Part shown: positions 1 through 5,853 of the stretch, piece after piece
How the letters are laid out: the number at the start of each line of letters is the position of its first letter
Position numbering within the stretch: the stretch's first letter is position 1
Origin: Chloroflexota bacterium
GTDB taxonomy: Bacteria > Chloroflexota > Dormibacteria > Dormibacterales > Dormibacteraceae
Direction: 5' to 3'
Length of the DNA stretch: 9,182 nt
Assembly (NCBI GenBank): GCA_003446775.1
Contig: DMCH01000102.1
Location: 1-9,182, forward strand
Notes under the pieces: model-generated
Databases searched by the model: none
The model's input: only the letters and a program-made list of their open reading frames with translations
What the model was told of the DNA's origin: nothing
Position numbers and translations under genes: made by a program

Positions 1-231
1 GCCCGGGCGCTGGTCAAGAAACCTGTCCTGCTCCTGGCGGATGAGCCGACCGCCCAGCTCGACAGCGAGACCGGCAAGTCGGTCCTGGACGTCATGCGTG
101 ATGCCACCCGCTCCGGCACCGCCATCCTGCTGGCCACCCACGACCAGGCCGTGATCGAGGTTGCCGATCGAGTGCTGTCGATGGAGGACGGCCAGCTGAC
201 CGACCTGGCGCCGGCATCGGCGCGTCCCTGA
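1..231 (+). CDS. ABC transporter ATP-binding protein, C-terminal part (LolD/MacB type)
   Basis: Partial gene; the 5' end lies outside the window and the visible frame gives 76 residues before TGA. It would be the cytoplasmic ATPase of an ABC exporter or lipoprotein/antimicrobial-peptide type transporter, hydrolysing ATP to drive a separate membrane subunit. Visible motifs are the end of the signature helix (ARALVKKP), the Walker B segment LLLADEPTA with its catalytic Glu, the D-loop (QLD), and the H-loop His in LLATHD near residue 46. The sequence then runs into the usual ADRVLSMEDGQL ending. The short loop between Walker B and H-loop and the ending resemble the LolD/MacB/FtsE group. The permease and substrate are not in the window, so the exact transporter cannot be named. 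The next gene is convergent, so this is the last gene of its transcription unit. Confidence 0.93.
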   Translation, partial: ARALVKKPVLLLADEPTAQLDSETGKSVLDVMRDATRSGTAILLATHDQAVIEVADRVLSMEDGQLTDLAPASARP

Positions 232-243
232 AGCGGGGTTTTG

Positions 244-264
244 CACAGGCTGTCCACACCTGTG
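244..264. repeat. Inverted repeat (6-bp arms) between convergent genes
   Basis: CACAGG at 244-249 pairs perfectly with CCTGTG at 259-264 around a 9-base loop. It lies in the 85-base gap between the ABC ATPase stop and the end of the DUF5808-type gene, where a bidirectional terminator would be expected. No T-run follows on either strand, so an intrinsic terminator is weakly supported. The loop contains CTGTCCACA (250-258), one mismatch from the TTGTCCACA form of the DnaA box used by high-GC bacteria. No replication-origin gene is nearby. The function is unresolved. Confidence 0.35.
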
Positions 265-316
265 GTCGCCTACCTTGGATCTGCCGCCTACTGCGAGGCC
301 ACAGGCAGGCTACGCG

Positions 317-694
317 CTAGTCGTCTTCCCCGCCGCCCTTTCGGGAACGGCCCCCCAACGGCTCCCGGGTGCTCATCCGGATCGAGAGCGAAGGCGGCCC
401 GCCCGACAGCCCTTGGTAGGCCGACTCGAGCAGGCGCTTGGCCTGGTACAGGTTGAGGGCCCACCCGACGCCAAATACACGATCGCTGAACAAGCGATCG
501 GACTCAGGGTTCCAGTAAGCCGACCTAATGCGTTCCCATGTCGGTGGTCGAAAGTCGTAGGGCACGACGCCCCCAACCTTTCCATGCCAGGTGCGCTGGT
601 CTTCCGGCTTGGACAGCTCGGCCGCGACCGCGGCCACGAAGAGGCCGACGACGGCAACCCGGAGCAGGCGGCGTAGCCCACGCAAAGTACGCAT
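317..694 (-). CDS. Small membrane-anchored protein with DUF5808-like motif
   Basis: The 125-residue product has a basic N-terminus (MRTLRGLRRLLR) followed by one hydrophobic helix at about residues 13-27. A soluble part then reads YWNPESDRLFSDRVFGVGWA (residues 60-79). The NP-x(2)-DRLF-x(3)-RFG/VFG-x-GW pattern is what I recall for the DUF5808 family, a short motif of unknown function often attached to membrane segments in actinobacterial and related proteins. A glycine- and arginine-rich tail ends in GGEDD. ATG 694 was chosen because it directly precedes the basic-hydrophobic anchor. In-frame codons further upstream run antisense through yvcK and look like shadow. No clear Shine-Dalgarno is visible. 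The gene is divergent from yvcK with 69 bases between them. The biochemical role is unknown. The gene call rests on the motif and the anchor. Confidence 0.72.
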   Translation of the reverse strand: MRTLRGLRRLLRVAVVGLFVAAVAAELSKPEDQRTWHGKVGGVVPYDFRPPTWERIRSAYWNPESDRLFSDRVFGVGWALNLYQAKRLLESAYQGLSGGPPSLSIRMSTREPLGGRSRKGGGEDD

Positions 695-763
695 ACTGGC
701 TGATGGAAGAGTAGTCCAACGATAACCTTGCACGTCTTGAAACCGTTCCTGCAGGCGGGGTAG
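695..763. promoter_or_regulatory. Divergent intergenic promoter region between DUF5808-type gene and yvcK
   Basis: These 69 bases separate two start codons facing away from each other, so promoters for both genes must lie here or inside the coding regions. For yvcK, GATAAC at 721-726 is an imperfect -10 candidate that would leave a leader of about 30 bases containing the ribosome site at 753-760. No good -35 is seen at the proper distance. TTGAAA at 737-742 looks like a -35, but its -10 would fall on the yvcK start codon. No convincing operator repeat is visible. Confidence 0.3.
753..760 (+). promoter_or_regulatory. Likely ribosome binding site for yvcK
   Basis: AGGCGGGG ends 3 bases before the ATG at 764. 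It is purine-rich and partly complementary to the 16S rRNA tail, although the spacing is short. It supports the ATG at 764, which also places two complete hydrophobic helices at the N-terminus. Confidence 0.4.
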
Positions 764-2038
764 ATGGCTACCAAGCTGCAATCGAGAACCCGCTGGCTGC
801 GCTGGCTCACGCCTGGTCTCGAGATCAAGCGCTGGCTTCTGCTGCTCATGGTGTCTGAGCTCGTCCTGGTTCTCGGTGTGGCGTACGCATTGAAAGAGTT
901 GTACGCGAGCTTCACGCTGCCGCACCAGTTCTTCTTCATCACCCTTCAGTTCCTGCCCCACTGGCTTCGGGCCGTGATTTTCGGGACGCTAGGCGTCGCA
1001 TTGCTGCTATTCAGCTATGTAAAGCTGACGCAGTCCGTCCTGGGCCCGTTCCTGCCTGGCAACAGCACGAGCAGCATCGTCGACGTGATTCACGCATTCC
1101 GATTGAAGGGCCGAGGTCCGCGCATCGTCGCCATCGGTGGCGGCACTGGGCTGAGCTCGCTGCTCCGCGGCCTCAAGACCTACACCTCGAACCTTTCGGT
1201 CATCGTGACGGTGGCCGACGACGGCGGCTCGTCAGGCCGGCTGCGTGACGAGTACCGCATCCTCCCGCCCGGCGATTTTCGCCAGTGCCTCATCGCGCTG
1301 GCCGATGCCGAGCCGCTGATGAAGCAGCTGTTCGACCACCGGTTCAAGGAGGGGTCGCTCAACGGCCATTCCTTCGGGAACCTCTTCATCATGGCCATGG
1401 CGGACGTGACGGGAAACTTCGAGCACGCCCTTCGCGAGTCCGGCAAGGTGCTCGCGGTCAAAGGCACGATCGTGCCGTCGACCCTCCAGGACGTCACACT
1501 CGTGGCGTCGATCAATGGACACACCGTCGAAGGCGAGTCCAAGATCCCGCAGCAGAACGCTCCCATCACTCAGGTTTTCTTGAAACCAGACGGAGCCCAG
1601 GTGAACCCCGAGGCCGCGCAGGCGATCCTCAATGCCGAGCTCGTCGTCATCGGCCCGGGCTCGCTCTACACCTCCATCCTCCCGAACCTGCTGGTGGAAG
1701 GAATGGTCGAGGCGATCAAAGCGTCGCCGGCGCTCAAGGTGCTCATCTGCAACCTGGCGTCGCAGAAGGGCGAGACCGAAGGCTACTGCGTCGACGACTA
1801 CTTGCGGGTGATCCGCGAGCACGTAGGATCGAACATTTTCGACTTCGTGCTCGTCAACTCAAACCATGCGCACATGCCAACCGGTGGGCAGTCACAGGTC
1901 GTCTTCAGGTCGGAGGACGCAGCCCTTCACCCCGAGGTGCGATTCATCCCCGCCGACGTTGTGAACGTCCGCCTCCCGTCACACCATGACCCCGACAAGC
2001 TGGCCCGCGCGATCATGCGGAGGGTCTGGCAGGCTTAG
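764..2038 (+). CDS. yvcK: YvcK/CofD-like protein (putative gluconeogenesis factor) with N-terminal membrane anchor
   Basis: This 424-residue protein belongs to the YvcK family. In Bacillus and mycobacteria, family members bind UDP-GlcNAc and are needed for cell shape and growth on gluconeogenic carbon. Two hydrophobic segments (about residues 24-44 and 57-86) precede the Rossmann-like domain, so the protein is probably tethered with that domain in the cytoplasm. Family motifs in order are IVAIGGGTG (121-129), DDGGSSGRLR (152-161), PPGDFR (168-173), GHSFGN (201-206), IGPGSLYTS (296-304), and NLASQKGETEG (330-340). The soluble family is usually about 310-340 residues; the extra length is the anchor, a layout I recall for cyanobacterial homologues. 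The usual neighbours rapZ and whiA are not present. The last 26 bases overlap the convergent PAP2 gene. The family call is very secure; the physiological role is inferred from homologues. Confidence 0.94.
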   Translation: MATKLQSRTRWLRWLTPGLEIKRWLLLLMVSELVLVLGVAYALKELYASFTLPHQFFFITLQFLPHWLRAVIFGTLGVALLLFSYVKLTQSVLGPFLPGNSTSSIVDVIHAFRLKGRGPRIVAIGGGTGLSSLLRGLKTYTSNLSVIVTVADDGGSSGRLRDEYRILPPGDFRQCLIALADAEPLMKQLFDHRFKEGSLNGHSFGNLFIMAMADVTGNFEHALRESGKVLAVKGTIVPSTLQDVTLVASINGHTVEGESKIPQQNAPITQVFLKPDGAQVNPEAAQAILNAELVVIGPGSLYTSILPNLLVEGMVEAIKASPALKVLICNLASQKGETEGYCVDDYLRVIREHVGSNIFDFVLVNSNHAHMPTGGQSQVVFRSEDAALHPEVRFIPADVVNVRLPSHHDPDKLARAIMRRVWQA

Positions 2039-2942
2039 AGGCCGGCCGACTCGTCCGCCACCGGCTCACGGCCTCGACTATGAACGCGGCCACCGCCACG
2101 TAGAGCAGGCCGTCGAGCACGTCGACGACGTAGTGCTCGCCGAGATAGACGATGCTCAGCGCGACGGCCAGGGTCCAGGCGATGAGTCCCACGGAAAGCC
2201 ATCGATATCTACGCCACGCGTAGACGGCGGCCAGCGTTGGAAAGGCCGCGTGCAGGGATGGAAAGGCCGCGAACTTGTTGGGGTTGAGGTGCGAGTAAAG
2301 CGGGGACACCCAATAGTTCGGGCCCCACAGCTTGTCGACCGTCTCGTTGAGAACCTTGTGCACGGTTTCCCCTCCGCCGGTCACGCTGGCCTGGAACTGG
2401 TACCAGGGCGGCGCCGAAGGCCAGAACAGGTACGTGATGAAGGCGAGCATGGCCATCAGAAGAAGGGCGGCGATGAACCGCCGGTAGTGGTCCCGGCTGC
2501 GAACCCAAAAGACGAAGCCGACCACGATCGGCAGCGGAAAGTGCATGAAGTAGAAGAACATCGCCACGACGTCCTGGGGGCTGACGACGTCGGACTTGTA
2601 GAACTCGTGCTGCAGGGTGATGGTTGGCAGCGTCCCCACGAACAACGTGCGCTCGAGGCCGGAGAGGTCGTGAGGCGCGAAGCCTGTCTGTCCCGCGTAC
2701 CCGCGCATGGCCTCGTAAGCGAAGAACAGAAGCAGAAATGGAGCCCAATCGACGACGAACGACCGGCCGCGACCCAGCGCGACTGCGATCACAAGCAGTG
2801 CGAGCACGACCCACTCGGGCTCGATCGAGATCCCGCGCCACAACATGACTCCGAAGATCAGCGCCAGGTAAATAACGCTGCCGACAACGATCAGTCGCGG
2901 CCGGCGGGCTTGCACCCGCTCTACATCAGCTGGTGCGGACAA
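2013..2942 (-). CDS. PAP2-family (Aur1/inositolphosphotransferase-like) membrane protein
   Basis: This 309-residue polytopic membrane protein has about six hydrophobic helices. Family marks are RGYAG (80-84), WPSAPPW (174-180), the phosphatase motif PSLHAAFP (228-235) and YLGEHYVVDV (266-275), which supplies catalytic His270 and Asp274. The PSLH His231 is the expected nucleophile or general base pair partner. The canonical SR before the last motif is replaced by SI. This pattern fits the Aur1/inositol-phosphoceramide-synthase-like branch rather than classical lipid phosphatases, so either phospholipid dephosphorylation or head-group transfer is possible. The substrate is unknown. The start is TTG at 2942, which overlaps the ridA-like stop by 17 bases. 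GTG at 2915 is an alternative that costs nine residues. It is the last gene of the leftward operon, and its end overlaps yvcK. Confidence 0.9.
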   Translation of the reverse strand: MSAPADVERVQARRPRLIVVGSVIYLALIFGVMLWRGISIEPEWVVLALLVIAVALGRGRSFVVDWAPFLLLFFAYEAMRGYAGQTGFAPHDLSGLERTLFVGTLPTITLQHEFYKSDVVSPQDVVAMFFYFMHFPLPIVVGFVFWVRSRDHYRRFIAALLLMAMLAFITYLFWPSAPPWYQFQASVTGGGETVHKVLNETVDKLWGPNYWVSPLYSHLNPNKFAAFPSLHAAFPTLAAVYAWRRYRWLSVGLIAWTLAVALSIVYLGEHYVVDVLDGLLYVAVAAFIVEAVSRWRTSRPASKPARPSA

Positions 2943-3402
2943 CCGCTATCGCTGCAATCTCGACGGTCACTGAAGACGGCAAGGCATTGGTGCCGAGGGC
3001 GACCCGAGTGTGCCTGCCGGCCTCGCCGAGCACATCGACGATCAGATCCGAGGCGCCATTGATGACCTTCGGCTGGTCGCCGAAGTCATCGGTTGAAAGT
3101 ACAAAACCTGTGAGCTGCATGACCTGCTCGACATTGTCGAGCCCGGCGGCAGCCTCCATCTGGGCCAGCAAGTTGAGCGCGCACACACGGGCCGCGGCCG
3201 TGGCCTGCTCGACGCTCACCTCATCCGGGCAGCGTCCCGTCAACCGCTTCCCGCCTTCCGCGGAAACCTGTCCCGCGATGTATAGCAATGACCTTCCCTC
3301 CCCCACCGGCACCAACCGGGTCGGGACGTACGAAGCCACCGCGGCGGGCGGGGCGGGCAGCTGGAGCCCGAGCTCACGAAGGCGGGCGTGCGGCGATGTC
3401 AC
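2926..3402 (-). CDS. RidA (YjgF/YER057c/UK114) family protein
   Basis: This 158-residue soluble protein starts at GTG. It has the Rid fold signatures LLYIAGQVS (39-47), VEQATAAARVCALNLLAQME (64-83), LTGFVLSTDDF (97-107), QPKVINGASDLIVDVLGEAG (110-129), HTRVALGTNALP (131-142) and VEIAAIAV (147-154). The long N-terminus and the QPKVINGASDL segment match the YjgF_YER057c_UK114_like_1 branch rather than the enamine deaminase RidA itself. By eye alignment, Arg133 corresponds to the substrate-binding Arg. The Ser of the usual SGQ is Ala43, and the second Glu of VEIEA is Ala150, so classical 2-aminoacrylate deaminase activity is doubtful. It sits 12 bases after the propeller gene and overlaps the PAP2 gene. 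The GTG start has no strong Shine-Dalgarno but gives the family's normal N-terminus. Confidence 0.92.
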   Translation of the reverse strand: MTSPHARLRELGLQLPAPPAAVASYVPTRLVPVGEGRSLLYIAGQVSAEGGKRLTGRCPDEVSVEQATAAARVCALNLLAQMEAAAGLDNVEQVMQLTGFVLSTDDFGDQPKVINGASDLIVDVLGEAGRHTRVALGTNALPSSVTVEIAAIAVVRTS

Positions 3403-3414
3403 GTGACCGCGAGT

Positions 3415-4686
3415 CTACCTACGGCTGCCGCGGAAGTGGGAGATCGCGGCGAGGAGGAGTACCAGCAGCGCCACGGCTCCGACTGCGATGTATGGGGTCT
3501 GGGACGAGGAAAGGACGCCCAGGAAGTCGAAGAGACCACCGCGGTTTGTGCGGCCGTCCCGTGCGCCGCTGGCCGTAGGCGCGCCCGTTGTGAATGGGCC
3601 TTGTGGTGGTGCTCCCGTGTCGTGGTATGCCCACACCGCGGGGGTGTGATCCGAAGCGCGGAACGTGGCCACGTAGAGGAACGGCGCCTCGTCATTGGAG
3701 ACCGCGAGCGCAGTGACCGACGGGAGGGGCGGGACCAGCGAGCTGAAATGTTGGCCCTTGTCCCGCGTCGACCACAGACCGCCGGCACGCGATCCGCCCC
3801 CGTCGCTTCCGACATAGAAGCGGTCGTAGCGGTCGGTGACGAAAGCGACCTGCGTGTAGTCAGTCGAAGGGAGCAGGTCACCGCCGCTGAGCGGCGTCCA
3901 GTTCGCGCCGTTGTCGGCGGAAGAGAACAGGCCGGCATTCGTGCCCGCGATCAGGGGCCTCACATTGCCCGTGGGAGGCAATGGTCCCGCGACAAGCCGT
4001 GACACCACCGTCCCGCTGATGGCGGGAGTCACCGGGGTCCAGGTGGCGCCGGCGTCCGTGCTGTCGTAAAGGGGAGGGCCGGCTGCGGCGGAAGACGAGT
4101 CGCTGCCGGCCACAAGGTGCACGGGAGTGTGCACTGCCGCCACCGCGAGCGCGTCGATGCTCGTGTTAGCCAAGCCCGACTGTGACCATGCGGTCCCGTC
4201 GGCGCTTACATAGATGCCGTTGTCCGTGCCGGCTGCGACGAGCGTGAGAGCGAACCCGAACACACGAACGTCGCGCCCATCGAGGCCGGTCACAGCACTC
4301 CACTTGGCACCCGCATCGGTGCTCATCAACGCACCGGCTCCTCGAGTGCCGGCCATGACCTGCCCCGGCGTGAACGGGTCGAAAGCAATCGTCGTGATCG
4401 CGGCGCGTCCCGAGTGCACGGTGGTCCACGTCGAACCCCCGTCTGTCGATCTCAAGAGGGAACCCTGACCGTTCCCAGCGATGACCGCTTGATTGTTCGC
4501 GGGATCGACCGCAAGCGCGAACACAGGTGACTGTCCTTGCTTCGGCAGCGAAGGCAGTGCCACCCATGTGGAATCGGGAAGTGTGGCGGCGACGGCGCCG
4601 GCACACACGATGAGACTCCCGATCATTGCCACCAGCGTCGCGGCAAGACGTCGATTGGAAAGCGACACGAGCCTGCCGATTATCAC
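3415..4686 (-). CDS. Membrane-anchored BNR/Ycf48-like beta-propeller protein
   Basis: This 423-residue exported protein begins with a basic N-terminus and a hydrophobic stretch (about residues 14-34) ending GAVAAT, which fits a signal peptide or anchor. The body holds repeated Asp-box style turns: STDGGSTWT (80-88), STDAGAKWS (122-130), SADGTAWS (161-168), STDAGATWT (209-217), SADNGANWT (256-264) and STRDKGQHF (306-314). These are typical of sialidase/BNR, sortilin-type and Ycf48-like propellers. A low-complexity Thr/Gly/Ala/Arg linker (about 357-385) leads to a C-terminal helix (399-415) and a basic end, so the propeller is expected outside the membrane and held by the C-terminal helix. No sialidase catalytic signature was recognised, so it is more likely a binding or assembly factor than an enzyme. 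GTG 4686 is given as start; GTG 4668 is a plausible shorter one. It is first in the leftward operon. Confidence 0.87.
   Translation of the reverse strand: MIIGRLVSLSNRRLAATLVAMIGSLIVCAGAVAATLPDSTWVALPSLPKQGQSPVFALAVDPANNQAVIAGNGQGSLLRSTDGGSTWTTVHSGRAAITTIAFDPFTPGQVMAGTRGAGALMSTDAGAKWSAVTGLDGRDVRVFGFALTLVAAGTDNGIYVSADGTAWSQSGLANTSIDALAVAAVHTPVHLVAGSDSSSAAAGPPLYDSTDAGATWTPVTPAISGTVVSRLVAGPLPPTGNVRPLIAGTNAGLFSSADNGANWTPLSGGDLLPSTDYTQVAFVTDRYDRFYVGSDGGGSRAGGLWSTRDKGQHFSSLVPPLPSVTALAVSNDEAPFLYVATFRASDHTPAVWAYHDTGAPPQGPFTTGAPTASGARDGRTNRGGLFDFLGVLSSSQTPYIAVGAVALLVLLLAAISHFRGSRR
4679..4684 (-). promoter_or_regulatory. Possible -10 element for the propeller-ridA-PAP2 operon
   Basis: On the minus strand this reads GATAAT, five of six matches to TATAAT and one of the few AT-rich stretches here. 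It falls just inside the first codons if the gene starts at GTG 4686. If it is the true -10, translation would more likely begin at GTG 4668, nearly leaderless. No -35 is recognisable upstream because that region is a C-rich run on this strand. The call is tentative. Confidence 0.2.
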
Positions 4687-4694
4687 CCAAGGCT

Positions 4695-4703
4695 GGGAGG
4701 GGG
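4695..4703 (+). promoter_or_regulatory. Strong purine-rich ribosome site for the RnfD-like gene
   Basis: GGGAGGGGG lies 11 bases before TTG 4715 and is the best Shine-Dalgarno-like run in this part. It supports starting the RnfD-like frame near 4715. The open frame continues upstream to 4493, but that stretch runs antisense through the propeller gene. Confidence 0.4.
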
Positions 4704-4714
4704 CGGGGCGTGGA

Positions 4715-5743
4715 TTGAGCTCCGATCTCTACAATCCATGCGTGCTGGCTCGTGCCGGGGCCTGGCTTGACCGGGCCGCATTCAATCCGCAATCGCTTCC
4801 GGATGACCTGACGTTCGGGATCGCGTTGGCTCCGCCCGTGGTCGCTGGTCTGATCATCTTCAAACTCCCCGCGGTCGAGATGCTGACCATCGCGTTCGCG
4901 TTCGGCATCAGCGGCCACATCCTTGCGTTCCTGCTGTGGCGCCGCCATATTCCCCGTCCACAGGCAAGCCCGCTGCTCGCGGCCGTGATCGGGGTCGCGC
5001 TCGTAGGTGCGGGCGCCCGGCTCGCCGCATCGATCGCGATCGCGGCTCTGGCCGTGACGCTGGAGCTGGTGCGCGCTCGCTACATCCCCGCGATCCGCGC
5101 GCAATCGGGGCTCTTCGCTTACGCGATTGTCGCGGTGGTGACCAGGGGAGCGCCGTTCATGTACGTCAACACCGTCACCGGCAAGGCGGCCTCCGACCCA
5201 ATCTGGATCTGGCACCAATATTTCGGGCCGCAGGCGGCGCTCGTCTTCATCAATCCGACCACTCTGTATGTAGGCAACGTGCCGGGCCCTGTTTTCGCCA
5301 CGTCGCTGCTGGCCGTCGCGATCGCGATCGCGTGGTTGGCATATGCGCGGCGGCTGAGCCTGGTCGTCCTGGCCACCTTCCTGCTCGGGGCCCTGGTGCC
5401 CATTTATCTCTACCACTGGGATGCGCTGTTCCACCTCGACAGCGGGCCGACGTGGTTCGCGGCCGGGCTGCTGCTCGCCGATCGCCGCACGCTGCCGGAC
5501 TCGTGGGCGGTGCGGCCGGTGCTCGGCTTTGCCGCCGGCCTGCTCGCGGTGGGACTAAGGGTGCGGGGCTACGGAATCGAAGCTGCATTCTTCGTTGTCG
5601 CTGGGATCCAGGCCGCTTCCGCCGCGGTCGCGGTGATCAATTGGGGCGCGTCGCTGGCGCGAGAACGGTGGCAACGGAACCGCCGGTTGCGGCAGCGGGA
5701 GGCGCAGCTCCGCGTCGTCAACAGCATCCCTCGGGCAAGCTAG
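4715..5743 (+). CDS. Polytopic membrane protein resembling NqrB/RnfD
   Basis: From TTG 4715 the product is 342 residues with about nine to ten hydrophobic helices and a basic, cytoplasmic-type tail (RERWQRNRRLRQREAQ, 316-331). Similarity to RnfD/NqrB (ion-translocating NADH/ferredoxin oxidoreductase membrane subunit) is read by eye. LTFGIALAPPVVAG (32-45) matches the first RnfD helix, YIPAIRAQSGLFAYAI (123-138) matches the FNPALVGRAFL region, and VGNVPGPVFATSLLAV (186-201) matches GNRPG-x(3)-TSALAL. LFHLDSGPTWFAAGLLLADRRTLP (238-261) matches the LLSGG-x(2)-LGAFFMATDPVTSP region. The SGAT motif that carries covalent FMN in RnfD/NqrB is not seen. No rnf or nqr genes are adjacent, so it is an orphan and may do something else. 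GTG 4742 is an alternative start. It is divergent from the propeller gene. Confidence 0.72.
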   Translation: MSSDLYNPCVLARAGAWLDRAAFNPQSLPDDLTFGIALAPPVVAGLIIFKLPAVEMLTIAFAFGISGHILAFLLWRRHIPRPQASPLLAAVIGVALVGAGARLAASIAIAALAVTLELVRARYIPAIRAQSGLFAYAIVAVVTRGAPFMYVNTVTGKAASDPIWIWHQYFGPQAALVFINPTTLYVGNVPGPVFATSLLAVAIAIAWLAYARRLSLVVLATFLLGALVPIYLYHWDALFHLDSGPTWFAAGLLLADRRTLPDSWAVRPVLGFAAGLLAVGLRVRGYGIEAAFFVVAGIQAASAAVAVINWGASLARERWQRNRRLRQREAQLRVVNSIPRAS

Positions 5744-5744
5744 C

Positions 5745-5768
5745 GCGGTCCTAAGCGATCTTGACCGC
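5745..5768. terminator. Hairpin just after the RnfD-like stop, possible terminator
   Basis: GCGGTC (5745-5750) pairs with GACCGC (5763-5768). After a two-base bulge, AAG (5753-5755) pairs with CTT (5760-5762) around the tetraloop CGAT. It starts 1 base after the TAG stop in a convergent gap, the place for a terminator of both the RnfD-like gene and purA. No T-run follows, so it would be an atypical intrinsic terminator or an RNA 3'-end stabiliser. Confidence 0.4.
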
Positions 5769-5771
5769 TAC

Positions 5772-5786
5772 CTCGGCGAGGCCGAG
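5772..5786. repeat. Second hairpin in the convergent gap
   Basis: CTCGGC (5772-5777) and GCCGAG (5781-5786) form a perfect six-pair stem with a GAG loop, three bases after the first hairpin. Two tandem stems between convergent genes suggest a bidirectional transcription-end region. The remaining bases, 5787-5853, show no gene. Confidence 0.35.
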
Positions 5787-5853
5787 CGCGGCAGCCAGCG
5801 AATCCGCCGAGCCACACTGTTGAAGACACGGCCGGGCCTGGTTTGGTCACACC

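Noticed and set aside
480..500. Perfect 8-bp inverted repeat with 5-base loop
   Set aside because: It lies inside the DUF5808-type coding region and arises from two SDR codon triplets in the conserved DRLFSDRVF stretch, so coding explains it.
695..961. N-terminal extension of the DUF5808-type gene to 961
   Set aside because: It is antisense to the yvcK N-terminal helices and is charged and low in pattern. The basic-hydrophobic start at 694 is the natural N-terminus.
1986..3062. Long plus-strand open frame (358 residues) over the PAP2 gene
   Set aside because: Composition is rich in Arg/His/Gln/Asp with no recognisable domain, and it is antisense to a clear PAP2 protein with intact motifs. 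This is a typical GC-rich shadow frame.
4493..4714. Upstream extension of the RnfD-like gene to an ATG at 4493
   Set aside because: This part is antisense to the propeller gene's N-terminal region and does not resemble the membrane protein. The ribosome site at 4695-4703 favours a start near 4715.
5030..5330. Several GCGATCGC palindromes resembling the cyanobacterial HIP1 repeat
   Set aside because: They encode Ala-Ile-Ala runs in membrane helices with GC-rich codons and are confined to the RnfD-like gene. There is no sign of genome-style HIP1 spread in the rest of the window.
4166..5434. Long minus-strand open frame (422 residues) across the divergent junction
   Set aside because: It runs out of frame through the propeller gene and antisense through the RnfD-like gene. 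The sequence is Arg-rich and featureless.
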